From positions 79,863-143,862 of the forward strand of contig CAYFYA010000002.1 of the NCBI GenBank assembly GCA_964347325.1: a DNA stretch of 64,000 bases, written 5' to 3'. The notes beneath the pieces are model-generated. The model had not been told where the DNA came from. It worked only from the letters and a program-made list of their open reading frames with translations, and ran no database searches. Position numbers and translations under genes: made by a program. This document shows, piece by piece, positions 16,671 through 25,313 of the stretch (positions are counted from its first letter, which is position 1; each line of letters begins with the position of its first letter). The DNA comes from JAJISG01 sp964347325. GTDB lineage: Archaea; Thermoplasmatota; Thermoplasmata; RBG-16-68-12; JAJISG01.

Positions 16671-17048
16671 ATGCGGGCGAGGAGCGGGCACTTCATCTTC
16701 GACCGAAAGGTACGCTTCGTGAACCTCGAGCCGGTATACAGGGAACTCTTCAGCCTCTTCCTGGAAGAGTCCGGACAGACTCGCGACGATCCCGAGTTCA
16801 TGGAGATCATCCTAGAGGAGAACCTGCGAGACCTCAGGAAGGATCGGAAGCCTGAGGGATTCAACCGCGAAGGGACGATGCGCCTCATCTTCCCCATAAG
16901 CGATAGGGTCGAGTTCTACATCTACAGCCGGACCAAGGGTCTCGAGGTCCCCCGGGTCGCGGAAGCCCTGAGCCAGTTCCTGCGGAAGAATCGCCTCAAG
17001 CACGACATAGCCTGGGACAACCTTCTGCTCTTCGCCGAGGAGAAGTGA
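16671..17048 (+). CDS. Conserved-looking 125-residue hypothetical protein
   Basis: I do not recognise the family. The protein is a soluble alpha/beta sequence, MRARSGHFIFDRKVRFVNLE followed by an acidic helical region and a C-terminal FLRKNRLKHDIAWDNLL. It has no membrane segments, cysteine motifs or obvious catalytic signature. The open frame extends upstream to 16458, but that part overlaps thiDN antisense, carries the promoter, and does not look like protein. The ATG at 16671 fits a TATA element 20-30 bases before it. It is convergent with thpR, leaving one base between stops. Confidence 0.7.
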   Translation: MRARSGHFIFDRKVRFVNLEPVYRELFSLFLEESGQTRDDPEFMEIILEENLRDLRKDRKPEGFNREGTMRLIFPISDRVEFYIYSRTKGLEVPRVAEALSQFLRKNRLKHDIAWDNLLLFAEEK

Positions 17049-17049
17049 C

Positions 17050-17604
17050 CTACGCCAGCCTCACCAAGGCTACTTCGCTGTACACAGCTCCTGTGGGGCG
17101 GAGTTCACTCTTCTTCAGCACGACCGCTTCGACGTCTTGAGAGCCGAACTCAGTGTCTCTGTACTCACTCATGACTCGACTGAGGTCCTCCTTTCCCTGG
17201 CGTCCCTTAACCCTGGCCACTGTCAAGTGGGGAGAGAACCGCCGCTTCTCTCGGGGGAAGCCGAGACCCTGGAGTCGCTCCTCGAGCCTCCGGGCCACCG
17301 TCACCAATGGATCTCCGTCTCTGACTCCGACCCATACGACCCTCGGTGACTTCTGGTTGGGGAAGGCCCCCGTGCCCGTGAGAGATACGGTGAAGGCGGA
17401 GACTCCCTCGGTGGACTGTTCAAGGGCATCCACCACATGTTGGACCATTCCCTCTTCCGTGTTGCCGAGGAACTTCAGGGTGATGTGGAGGTTTTCAGGG
17501 GGTACGACGCGGAGCCTGGCCCCGCAGGATGTGAGCTCCCTCAGGAAGCCCAGAAGCGCCGGCCTGGCCTCGAAGTCGACGGCTATGAAGGCCCTGAGGG
17601 TCAA
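17050..17604 (-). CDS. thpR: RNA 2',3'-cyclic phosphodiesterase / 2'-5' RNA ligase
   Basis: A 184-residue 2H phosphoesterase acting on 2',3'-cyclic phosphate RNA ends, probably in tRNA or RNA repair. Both catalytic HxTx motifs are present, HITLKFLG near residue 40 and HLTVARVK near residue 125. The start FIAVDFEARPALLGF is typical of the family. It overlaps pyrH by four bases (ATGA at 17601-17604), so it is translationally coupled to UMP kinase. Archaea often keep thpR near nucleotide or tRNA genes. Confidence 0.93.
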   Translation of the reverse strand: MTLRAFIAVDFEARPALLGFLRELTSCGARLRVVPPENLHITLKFLGNTEEGMVQHVVDALEQSTEGVSAFTVSLTGTGAFPNQKSPRVVWVGVRDGDPLVTVARRLEERLQGLGFPREKRRFSPHLTVARVKGRQGKEDLSRVMSEYRDTEFGSQDVEAVVLKKSELRPTGAVYSEVALVRLA

Positions 17605-18296
17605 TGATCATCACCGATGAGGGTCCCTACAAAATCCTGGCCCCTGATGGCGGCCTTCAGGGATTCCAGGTCGCGTCCCTGGACGACGCTCACAGGTATA
17701 CGGCTCTCCCTGACCAGGCGGGCCGCGTAAGCATCGAAGACCATGGAAGGACCGGCCATCCCCGTCGGCTCGCCAGTCAGGCGGATGAGGTCGTCGTAGC
17801 TCAGGATATTGATTCTGGACGCCTCGGGATTCTCCCGCGGGTCCGCTGTGTAGACGCCGTCCACAATGGTGGCGTTGACGAGGCGGGATGCGCCAACGGC
17901 CTCCGCGAGCTCCGCAGCCACCGAATCCGTGGTTATGGAAACCCGCTGGCCACCCATCACGACGATGTCGTATGTCTCGGCCAACCTGCTCGCCTCCTCG
18001 TAGTCCCTCGGCACCTTAGGAGATGCCTTGGACCCCACAGCATGGATGATGAGGCGGGCGTTCAGTCGGGTGATGGCGATACCCAGCTCATCCAAGCCCC
18101 TTTCATCCATTCCAAGGGCCCTTCCAGTTTCGATGTAGTAGCGGGCAAGGCGACCGCCGCCCGTGACCACGAAGACCTGGTAGCTTCGCGAGACCTCTAA
18201 CAATGCTTTCGCCAGGGACTTTATGTACTGGGGGTCGCGTTCACCAGGAACCAACACGGAACCGCCCAGGGAAACGACCACCCTCTCCTTGGGCAT
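17601..18296 (-). CDS. pyrH: Archaeal-type UMP kinase
   Basis: A 231-residue amino-acid-kinase-fold UMP kinase converting UMP to UDP. Motifs are VVSLGGSVLVPGE at the N-terminus, VVTGGGRLARYYI, ITTDSVAAELAEAVGASRLVNAT in parts, and DGVYTADPR. The short length and N-terminus match the archaeal rather than bacterial enzyme. Isopentenyl phosphate kinase was considered, but its characteristic catalytic His is absent and the TxDS and YTADPR motifs fit UMP kinase better. The downstream partner thpR overlaps it. It is transcribed divergently from aRF1 across a 42-base gap, so the two promoters nearly coincide. Confidence 0.92.
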   Translation of the reverse strand: MPKERVVVSLGGSVLVPGERDPQYIKSLAKALLEVSRSYQVFVVTGGGRLARYYIETGRALGMDERGLDELGIAITRLNARLIIHAVGSKASPKVPRDYEEASRLAETYDIVVMGGQRVSITTDSVAAELAEAVGASRLVNATIVDGVYTADPRENPEASRINILSYDDLIRLTGEPTGMAGPSMVFDAYAARLVRESRIPVSVVQGRDLESLKAAIRGQDFVGTLIGDDH

Positions 18297-18338
18297 GATA
18301 ATGTCTTTAGCCGCTAGAGCGTTTGGAGATTAAAAGGT

Positions 18339-19565
18339 ATGGTGGCAGAAGACCGAGCCAAGGAAAGGTACCTCTTCAAGAGGAAGCTCGAAGAGATCGA
18401 GGGAGCCGAAGGCAGAGGGACTGAACTGGTGACCCTCTACGTCCCCCCGGGAAAGCAGATCTCCGAGGTCACCGGTTACCTCCGGAACGAGCTGAGCCAG
18501 TCGAGCAACATCAAGAGCAAGTCCACTAGGAAGAACGTGATGTCCGCTATCGAGTCCATCATGGCCCGACTCAAGGCCTACAAGCAGGTGCCCAATCATG
18601 GCCTCGCCATCTTCGTGGGCCATCGCCAATCGGGAGCAGACCAGACCGTGATGGTGTCCCATGTGGTGGAGCCCCCCGAGGCCGTTCAGACTTTCCTCTA
18701 CAGGTGCGACTCCACCTTCTACACCGAGCCCCTTCGGGAGATGCTGAGGGAGAAGGATGTCTACGGCTTGGTGGTGATAGATCGTTCCGAGGCGACTTTG
18801 GGCCTTCTGAGGGGCAAGCGCATCGAGGTGATAAAGAACCTCCAGAGCCTTGTGCCCAGCAAGCACAGCAAAGGGGGTCAGTCTGCCCGACGCTTTGAGC
18901 GCCTAATCGAGCAGGCCGCCCACGAGTTCTTCGTCAAGGTGGGCAACCTCATGACGGAGGCGTACCTGGACATGGACGACCTCAAGGGCATTCTGGTGGG
19001 GGGGCCCGGATACACCAAGGACTTCTTCGTCGAGAAGGAGTACCTTCACCACGAGCTGAAGAAGGCAGTCATCGAGACCTTTGACACCGGCTACGCCGAC
19101 GAGTCCGGCCTTCGTGAGCTGATGGAGAAGGCGAAGGAGACCTTGGCGGATCTCGACCTCATGAGGGAGAAGCGGACGGTCCAGTCCTTCCTGGAGGAGG
19201 TGAAGCGACCCGACGGCGGGCTGGCAGCCTACGGCGAGGACGAGGTGAGGAGGGCCCTGGAGATGGGAGCCTTGGACACCCTCTTGATCTCCGAAGCTCT
19301 CAGGAAGCAGAGGATGCAAGTCAGCTGCCCCAACTGCGGGTATGAGGGGGAGGTGACGACCTCCTCTCAGGAACCGGGGGCCTGTCCAGAGTGTGGTGGG
19401 GACCTGGCTGTAGAGGCTGTTGCCGACATGGTTGAAGAGCTTCACGAGGCGGCCGAGAGGTTAGGGACGAAGGTGGAGTTCATCTCGGAGGACTCTGAGG
19501 AGGGGAGCCTCTTCTGGAGGGCCTTCGGAGGTCTGGGAGGAATCCTGAGGTACCGGGTGAGCTGA
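18339..19565 (+). CDS. prf1: Peptide chain release factor aRF1
   Basis: A 408-residue class I release factor recognising all three stop codons. The codon-recognition motif NIKS is present (SSNIKSKSTRKNV near residue 61), as are the catalytic GGQ (KGGQSARRFERL near residue 179) and the aRF1 core KVGNLMTEAYLD. Domain 3 contains four cysteines (CPNCGYEG, CPECGGDL), a zinc ribbon found in many archaeal aRF1s. An intact NIKS implies that TAG, TGA and TAA all terminate here, relevant to the genes with in-frame stops in this window. Its TGA overlaps the argS ATG (TGATG). Promoter: TCTTTAG at about 18303-18310. Confidence 0.96.
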   Translation: MVAEDRAKERYLFKRKLEEIEGAEGRGTELVTLYVPPGKQISEVTGYLRNELSQSSNIKSKSTRKNVMSAIESIMARLKAYKQVPNHGLAIFVGHRQSGADQTVMVSHVVEPPEAVQTFLYRCDSTFYTEPLREMLREKDVYGLVVIDRSEATLGLLRGKRIEVIKNLQSLVPSKHSKGGQSARRFERLIEQAAHEFFVKVGNLMTEAYLDMDDLKGILVGGPGYTKDFFVEKEYLHHELKKAVIETFDTGYADESGLRELMEKAKETLADLDLMREKRTVQSFLEEVKRPDGGLAAYGEDEVRRALEMGALDTLLISEALRKQRMQVSCPNCGYEGEVTTSSQEPGACPECGGDLAVEAVADMVEELHEAAERLGTKVEFISEDSEEGSLFWRAFGGLGGILRYRVS

Positions 19566-21286
19566 TGGTAATCGATCCTTGGCAGGAGGTCTTGGATGAA
19601 CTCTCCAATCTCAGGAGGAAGGCGGAAAGCGCACTAGGGTATTCCCACCTGGGGCTAACCCTCCAGATACCACCCGAAGGACTCGGGGATGTTGGTTTTC
19701 CCGTGCACGCGTACGCCAAGGAGATGGGGGTGACCCCGACCGAGGTGGCGCAGGACCTGGCCACTGCCATGGAGTCCGGCGTCCTCATCGCCCGACACGA
19801 GGCGAAGGCCGGCTACGTCAACTCCTTCCTCCACTATCCGGCCTTTGTGGATCGAACCGTAAGATCAATCCTGGAAGAGGGTGAGGGATACGGGAGAACG
19901 GAGCGTCTCGGCAGAAGGGTCATCGTTGAACACTCGAGCATCAACCCGACGGGCCCCATCCACGTCGGGAGGGCGAGGAATTCGATTATCGGAGACACCT
20001 TGGCAAGGCTCCTCGACTGGGCTGGCTATGACGTGACCCGCGAGTTCCTCGTCAACGATGTCGGTAAGCAGGTTTTGACCCTGGTCTGGGGTTACGAGAA
20101 TCTGAGGGAGGAGGAGCTCGAACCTCCGGAGAGGGACAAGGCGGACCACCGTTTGGTGAGGTACTACAGGAAGGCATCCGCCATGATGGATGACCCTGCC
20201 GTGACCGCAGGTATTGATGATATCGTCCGATCCTTCGAGGGGGGCGACCGAGAGCTTCAAGCTCGCGTGCGCCAGGTGTGCGAGGAGATGATGAACGGGT
20301 TCATGGAAACCCTTTCTCGCCTCTCGGTTGAGTTCGACCACCTGTTCTGGGAAGACCAGACCATAATGGATGACAGCGCTCGACAGATTGTAGAGCGTCT
20401 CCGGGCGAGCGGTAGGACGCAGGAGGAGGACGGAGCCCTCTACATCGATATGGAACCCCTTGGCATCCCTGGAAGAGACTCGAGGTGGTTCATCACTAGA
20501 AAGGACGGAACGACCCTCTACCCAACCCGGGACCTCGCCTACCACCTCGATAAGTTCAGCAGGAGCGATGACGCGATCAACGTCCTGGGGGAGGACCACA
20601 GGCTCGAATTCAGGCAGCTCTCTGTGGCGCTGAAGCTTCTCGGCGTGGAGAGGGATGTGGAGTCCGTCTTTTACGCCTTCGTGGCCCTTCCCGAGGGCAA
20701 GCTCTCCACGCGGAGAGGTAGGGTGGTGAACCTCGATGACCTCATGGACGAAGCGGAGGAGAGGGCCTTCGAGGAAGTGCGAGCCCGCAGAGACGACCTC
20801 TCGGAGAAGAGGATGCGGGAGATAGCAGAGGCGGTGGGCTTGGGTGCGCTAAGGTATAACATCGTGAAGGTCCAGGCGGAGAAACGCATCGAGTTTAGAT
20901 GGAAGGAAGCCCTAAGCCTCGAGGGCCAGACTGCGCCCTTCCTGCAGTATTCGTACGCTAGGGCCTCAGGGATTCTCCGGAAGTCCGGTGGATTCGAGAG
21001 TGGAGACCCGAGGCTGTTGGAGCACCCGCAGGAGGAGGCTCTAGTCAAGCTCCTGGCTCGTTTTCCCGGAACCGTGAAGGAGTGCGCCAGGCTGAGGCGG
21101 CCACATCAGATGGCAAACTTCGCATACGAACTGGCCACGAGGTTCAACCTCTTCTATAGAGATTGTCCAGTGATTCAGGCGGAAGAACCGCTCCGCTCCG
21201 CACGCCTGTCGCTGGTGGAAGCGTTCAAGAACGTCCTGGCCAATGCCCTTCAGTGCCTGGCCATCAGGCCCTTGGAGGAGATGTAG
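19565..21286 (+). CDS. argS: Arginyl-tRNA synthetase
   Basis: A 573-residue class Ia synthetase charging tRNA-Arg. The N-terminal Add-1 domain is recognisable (LGLTLQIPPEGLGDVGFPV in parts). The HIGH motif appears as HVGRARNS after SSINPTGPI near residue 130, and the KMSK region as LSTRRGRVVNLDDLMDEA near residue 380. The anticodon-binding helical domain ends with PVIQAEEPLRSARLSLVEAFKNVL in parts. The length is normal. It begins by one-base stop-start overlap with aRF1, so the two translation genes form an operon. It is convergent with the PKD-repeat gene with one base between. Confidence 0.96.
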   Translation: MVIDPWQEVLDELSNLRRKAESALGYSHLGLTLQIPPEGLGDVGFPVHAYAKEMGVTPTEVAQDLATAMESGVLIARHEAKAGYVNSFLHYPAFVDRTVRSILEEGEGYGRTERLGRRVIVEHSSINPTGPIHVGRARNSIIGDTLARLLDWAGYDVTREFLVNDVGKQVLTLVWGYENLREEELEPPERDKADHRLVRYYRKASAMMDDPAVTAGIDDIVRSFEGGDRELQARVRQVCEEMMNGFMETLSRLSVEFDHLFWEDQTIMDDSARQIVERLRASGRTQEEDGALYIDMEPLGIPGRDSRWFITRKDGTTLYPTRDLAYHLDKFSRSDDAINVLGEDHRLEFRQLSVALKLLGVERDVESVFYAFVALPEGKLSTRRGRVVNLDDLMDEAEERAFEEVRARRDDLSEKRMREIAEAVGLGALRYNIVKVQAEKRIEFRWKEALSLEGQTAPFLQYSYARASGILRKSGGFESGDPRLLEHPQEEALVKLLARFPGTVKECARLRRPHQMANFAYELATRFNLFYRDCPVIQAEEPLRSARLSLVEAFKNVLANALQCLAIRPLEEM

Positions 21287-21287
21287 G

Positions 21288-24257
21288 CTACTTCCTGGTG
21301 ATCCGCTCCCGGAGCCTTCCTCTGAATCGGCGCCGCAGGTAGATGAATGTGGGGATACCGCCAACCACTCCCACGGCCGCCGCTATGATGGCCGGGGTCA
21401 CCCAGAAGGCTTGACGGACGTCGATCTGGGTCTCCGCCGAGTTCCTCGATCCGATGAATATGTCTGGTTCACGAACGTCTGTGACATTGACCCTCAGGGT
21501 GTAGTTGCCCTGCGGGCCCGTCACCCACGTGAATTCGATAGTGCGTGTCTGACCAGGGTCTATGGCCTGAGTTGTGACCTCGACACCGTTCTCATCTAGT
21601 AGCTTGAACGGGGGAGACGTGGGTGTCCCAGGCACCCCCCCAAACCTGAAGGCCCAGAACTCCACGCGAAGATCCTCTGCCCTAGCCCTGTCCTCCTTGT
21701 TCGTGACATTAAGGCGGATCGTAACGGTCACTGTACCGAAGATGCTGGACTCCTCGGGGTTCCTGGGCTCGACAACGAGGCTGCCGGCCTCTATCTCCAG
21801 GTCGGGCCTGGTGGGAGCGTCAACCTCCACCACCAGTTCGCGGGTGGAATTACCGACGTTACCGGCGCGGTCAGTAACGTTCAGTATGGGGTTGTAGACG
21901 CCGAACTCCTCGTATGAGTGAGTCACGTTGTAGGAGCCGCTGGCCTCGCCACCATCGCCGAAGGTCCACTCGAAGGTTAGGTCCTCTAACTTGTCGAGAT
22001 TGTCGGTGGTGTCTGAAGCGTCGAAGGTGTAGAGTTGACCCTCGATGATGCTCACCGCCTCCGTGCCGTCTTCATCACGGATGACGAAGACCACCTCCGG
22101 GGGCGTCTTGTCTTCCACGAACACACTCATCGTCGCGTTGAGGCTCTCGTGGCCCGCAAGGTCAATAGCGGTCAGGTTGACGGTGAAGCTGCCTGGATCG
22201 GAGTAGGTCCACTCCACGGTCTCTCCCGTGGTGTCCACCTCTCCGTCGCCGTCCAAGTCCCAACGCCACTCTGTGACCTCTCCCTCCATCTCGGTGTGGA
22301 TGGAGTCGGTGGAGTTACCACCGAAGAAGGTCACGGCACTACCCTCCGGTATTGTGATGTTCTGATTGTTCGCGTTTATGCCGAGGCCCGTCACGTTGTT
22401 CTCAATGATGGCCTCGGGCGTCCGGCCGTCCACGAAGACGGTGAAGTTCCTGTAGGTCTGATTTCCGCCTGTTTCAATTATGGTCAGGTTTCCGGTGTAG
22501 TTACCCATGACGGAGAAGGTCACCTTGGGCGCAATACCGTAGGCCGTCTCCACCCTGGACACGTTCTCGAACACCCAAGTGAAGTTGGAATCGGGACTCA
22601 CCATCCCGTCGGGTGTGTTTGGATCTGTGGACTCCTCCGCACTGAATGTTATGTTCTCATCTGTCGGAATCACGACTGTGTAGTTGTCGAAACTGACGTT
22701 GAGCTCTGTGAACCTCCCCCCTGGTCCAGTCACCTGGACCCTGGCAGTTCCGTTGAGGGAGGGCTCCAGTGTGATCACGGCCTCAAAGGTGCCCACATCG
22801 AGTAGTGGATCGACCAGGATTGATGTGAATCCGCTTATATCAACGCTGCCCGTCGTTTCGGTTAAGGTCCTCTCGTAGCCCGGGACCACGGCCACTGTGA
22901 AGGTATGGTTGATGTAGACGGTCTCGGAGGTGTCGTGGCTGCCGGTCAGGTTTACGAAGTACTCCGCCTCGCCGGGCTCGATGGAGGAACCAACGACGGT
23001 GTAGTTGGTGTGGCCCGTGATACTGGCCGGTCCTGTACCGGAGAGGTCAACGCTCACGTTGAAGTCTGTGGTCCCATTGATGAGGTCGGATCGGTAGAAC
23101 TGACTGCTGGTACTGAAGAGGCCCTGAGTGTCGACGAACTTAGGTCCGATCTCTAAGAGCCAATCCCTGAAGTCATCGATCTCTGTCTGGCTGAGGACTC
23201 CGTCCCCATCGCCTAGGGCGACATCAATCTGCAACCTAAGGTGGCGCAGATCGGAGAACGGAAGGCCCAGGATTCCGCTGTCGCGGTTTAGGCCTAGAGC
23301 CCGACGGAGGTACACTTCGTTCCAGTCGGCCTGCCCGTACTCCATCCGAATGTCAACCCTTTCCTCGGGCGACTCCATCAGCACCCGATTGGGAAGGACC
23401 CGGCCCGGGGCGGAGATGCTTATCTGTGTGATGTTGGCTGCTTTGCCGTTTGCGTCGACGATGAGGATGAAGTTGCCGGGGTAGGCGTAGAACGTGAACC
23501 GGCTGCTATTGATGTTGGCCGCCAGGAGCCTCTTGGGTTCGGGTACGCCATCCGTGTTGTAGAGATAGGCAACGAGACCATCGGTGACTGAGAGTCCCTC
23601 TGGATCCACGGCTCTACCGAAGACCTCCATGCCATCGTTCAGGACCACTATGTGAGTCGTGGGGGGAACACTGATGGGCACAATCTCCATATCTGAGGTG
23701 CCGTTGAAAACCCGGAGTTCGAAATCGCCGGACCAGACGGAGAAGGTTGCGTTGCCGGTAATGTTGGTGACAAGCTCATTGAGGAGCTGCTCCCGCTCCG
23801 CGGTGACGTTGTAGACCCCCACGGTGGCGTCGGTAACCGGAGACCCGCCAGTGTCCTCGACGTGGACGACAAGGGTGTTCGTCATCGCCGGCAACTTTTC
23901 CATCTGGATATCGAGGAAGAGGTTGGCGGTGCCGTCGAAGCGGAAGATGTTCGTCCTGTTGTCGAAATAGCCTCCCTGACTGACCGTTATGTAGTAGAAG
24001 CCTGAGGCTGAACCAGAGAAGGTGTAGACGCCATCGGACCCGGTTTGGGTTAACTCCGGTGACCTCTGACCGTGGGCATCGATGAGGGTGACGGCGACGC
24101 CTTCAAGTAGAGTCCCGGATGCTTCCTCTGTGACTTCGCCTTGGATTACTTTGGGTTGTGCCGCCGACAGGCTGGCGGACAAGATCCCAAGGCCTCCAAG
24201 AAGTAGGACGATGGCGACCGCGATCGTCGCTGCCCTGTATTTCGACTTCCCGTTCAT
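21288..24257 (-). CDS. Large PKD-repeat surface protein with signal peptide and C-terminal anchor
   Basis: A 989-residue exported protein. It has an N-terminal signal (charged NGKSKYR, then a hydrophobic run, cleavage near SLSAAQ), a carboxypeptidase-regulatory-like beta domain near residues 30-100, an EF-hand-like loop (DGDGVLSQTEI) near residue 350, and at least two clear PKD domains (DLDGDGEVD with EWTYSDPGSFTVNLTA; EWTFGDGG with HSYEEFGVYNPILNVTD). A CARDB-like domain is followed by a membrane segment and an Arg-rich tail. NxS/T sequons are abundant, suggesting N-glycosylation. It is probably an S-layer or adhesion protein. The ATG at 24257 has GGAGG seven bases upstream; an earlier in-frame start at 24293 lacks one. 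A TATA (ATTATATAGG) lies at 24341-24350. Confidence 0.85.
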   Translation of the reverse strand: MNGKSKYRAATIAVAIVLLLGGLGILSASLSAAQPKVIQGEVTEEASGTLLEGVAVTLIDAHGQRSPELTQTGSDGVYTFSGSASGFYYITVSQGGYFDNRTNIFRFDGTANLFLDIQMEKLPAMTNTLVVHVEDTGGSPVTDATVGVYNVTAEREQLLNELVTNITGNATFSVWSGDFELRVFNGTSDMEIVPISVPPTTHIVVLNDGMEVFGRAVDPEGLSVTDGLVAYLYNTDGVPEPKRLLAANINSSRFTFYAYPGNFILIVDANGKAANITQISISAPGRVLPNRVLMESPEERVDIRMEYGQADWNEVYLRRALGLNRDSGILGLPFSDLRHLRLQIDVALGDGDGVLSQTEIDDFRDWLLEIGPKFVDTQGLFSTSSQFYRSDLINGTTDFNVSVDLSGTGPASITGHTNYTVVGSSIEPGEAEYFVNLTGSHDTSETVYINHTFTVAVVPGYERTLTETTGSVDISGFTSILVDPLLDVGTFEAVITLEPSLNGTARVQVTGPGGRFTELNVSFDNYTVVIPTDENITFSAEESTDPNTPDGMVSPDSNFTWVFENVSRVETAYGIAPKVTFSVMGNYTGNLTIIETGGNQTYRNFTVFVDGRTPEAIIENNVTGLGINANNQNITIPEGSAVTFFGGNSTDSIHTEMEGEVTEWRWDLDGDGEVDTTGETVEWTYSDPGSFTVNLTAIDLAGHESLNATMSVFVEDKTPPEVVFVIRDEDGTEAVSIIEGQLYTFDASDTTDNLDKLEDLTFEWTFGDGGEASGSYNVTHSYEEFGVYNPILNVTDRAGNVGNSTRELVVEVDAPTRPDLEIEAGSLVVEPRNPEESSIFGTVTVTIRLNVTNKEDRARAEDLRVEFWAFRFGGVPGTPTSPPFKLLDENGVEVTTQAIDPGQTRTIEFTWVTGPQGNYTLRVNVTDVREPDIFIGSRNSAETQIDVRQAFWVTPAIIAAAVGVVGGIPTFIYLRRRFRGRLRERITRK

Positions 24258-24340
24258 CGGCTTTCCTCCGTTCACCCTGCATTCTCTGCCCACACGACTG
24301 TTGGAGCCCAGCCTGGGCTGACGCGTGCTTAGCAGTTGGG

Positions 24341-24350
24341 CCTATATAAT
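24341..24350 (-). promoter_or_regulatory. TATA box of the PKD-repeat surface protein gene
   Basis: ATTATATAGG on the minus strand, about 90 bases before the chosen start, implying an unusually long leader of roughly 60 bases. Confidence 0.55.
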
Positions 24351-24527
24351 CTTTCGCGGAGGCCTGGACACCCCGTCCGGAACGACCACATGGGCCGACT
24401 AACGCTCCCCTGGGAGAAGGTCAAATGGGGGAGCCATGGAGGCCTTAGAGGGGCCTCGATCTGAGACGGTCGCATGAGAAATCATCGCAGATGTCTTCCG
24501 CTGTGCTGGCCGAGTGAAGAAAGTGAC

Positions 24528-24884
24528 CTAGGGTGTTACCCTTACCCAGATTTCGTCAGGAAGGGAGTCGTAGACCTCCTCTTCGCTCTTCTCCTCTTTC
24601 CTGTCGATGGCCCTCTCGATGGCCTGCACATCCAGCTCCCAGTAGAAGGACCTCCAGGCCCGCCCGCTGGGGAGTATCACTGTCTCCCAGAAGGTGTTCA
24701 AAAGGCCAGCGTCGTGGATCTGGTAGAACAGCTTCCTGTCCTCGGGGTCGATGGCGTTGTCGATGATTACGGTGTGGTAGCCGAAGTAGTTCAGGACGGT
24801 AAGAGCCGCTTCGCTGGCCTCCTGCGACTCGATCTTCAGTGCCCGCTCCAGAGCTTCCTGGAGTTTGTCGAGTGTGGTAGCCAT
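24528..24884 (-). CDS. DUF6015-like small acidic helical protein
   Basis: A 118-residue soluble protein, possibly of the DUF6015 family seen in Thermoplasmatota; I hold that name loosely. Residues 1-35 are amphipathic helix (TLDKLQEALERALKIES), followed by VLNYFGYHTVIIDNAIDPEDRKLFYQ and a compact region with WRSFYWEL. No catalytic motif is visible. The ATG at 24884 is preferred because it follows GGAGG closely and gives MATTLDK; a TTG at 24905 adds seven residues. AT-rich elements lie at 24910-24917 and 24929-24938. The 240-270 bases between its stop and the PKD promoter hold nothing I recognise. Confidence 0.65.
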   Translation of the reverse strand: MATTLDKLQEALERALKIESQEASEAALTVLNYFGYHTVIIDNAIDPEDRKLFYQIHDAGLLNTFWETVILPSGRAWRSFYWELDVQAIERAIDRKEEKSEEEVYDSLPDEIWVRVTP

Positions 24885-24928
24885 CTCCTCCTTCTCGCCC
24901 CTCAACGGGTATTTATCTGTTATCCCTA

Positions 24929-24938
24929 CTATAAATAG
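24929..24938 (-). promoter_or_regulatory. TATA-like element CTATAAATAG / CTATTTATAG
   Basis: An AT-rich near-palindrome 45-55 bases before the 24884 start; a second one, GATAAATA, is at 24910-24917. Either could drive the small gene. Confidence 0.45.
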
Positions 24939-25073
24939 CTATCCCTTAACCCTCGGTGAGAATAGGTGCGGAGGCTCCCGGCGAAGGATAGCGCAATGTG
25001 CCTAAACTTCTCATGGATGATTCTCGCCTCCCACCCTTAAAATATCCCTAAGGCGAAGCCAGATTGACTGACG

Positions 25074-25244
25074 ATGAAGCGGAAGAGCGACAAGACAATG
25101 GTGGATGTGAAGAAGAAGGGTGTCAGCATCGTTCATCTGAACGTCAGCTCCGGATACCTCACGTACATCGAGGACGAGAAGGACGATCCGCCAAAGGTGA
25201 AGAACGTCGTTCTGGAGAATAAGAAGGAAGAGGCGGAGGAGTGA
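25074..25244 (+). CDS. 56-residue highly charged protein
   Basis: A small gene: MKRKSDKTMVDVKKKGVSIV, then HLNVSSGYLTYIEDEKDDPP and a Lys/Glu-rich tail. The first half is basic and the end acidic, with a short beta-like core. It is probably cytoplasmic. A TATA-like CTTAAAATAT at 25036-25045 is about 30-38 bases upstream, giving a short or absent leader. The clean frame with strong third-position G/C and the promoter spacing support coding. I do not recognise a family, and function is unknown. Confidence 0.6.
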   Translation: MKRKSDKTMVDVKKKGVSIVHLNVSSGYLTYIEDEKDDPPKVKNVVLENKKEEAEE

Positions 25245-25313
25245 GACGTCGGCCCCTCGGGTCTCTCATCCAAGCTTGCATACACTTGGTACTAGACAGC
25301 CTTCATGCGCGTT

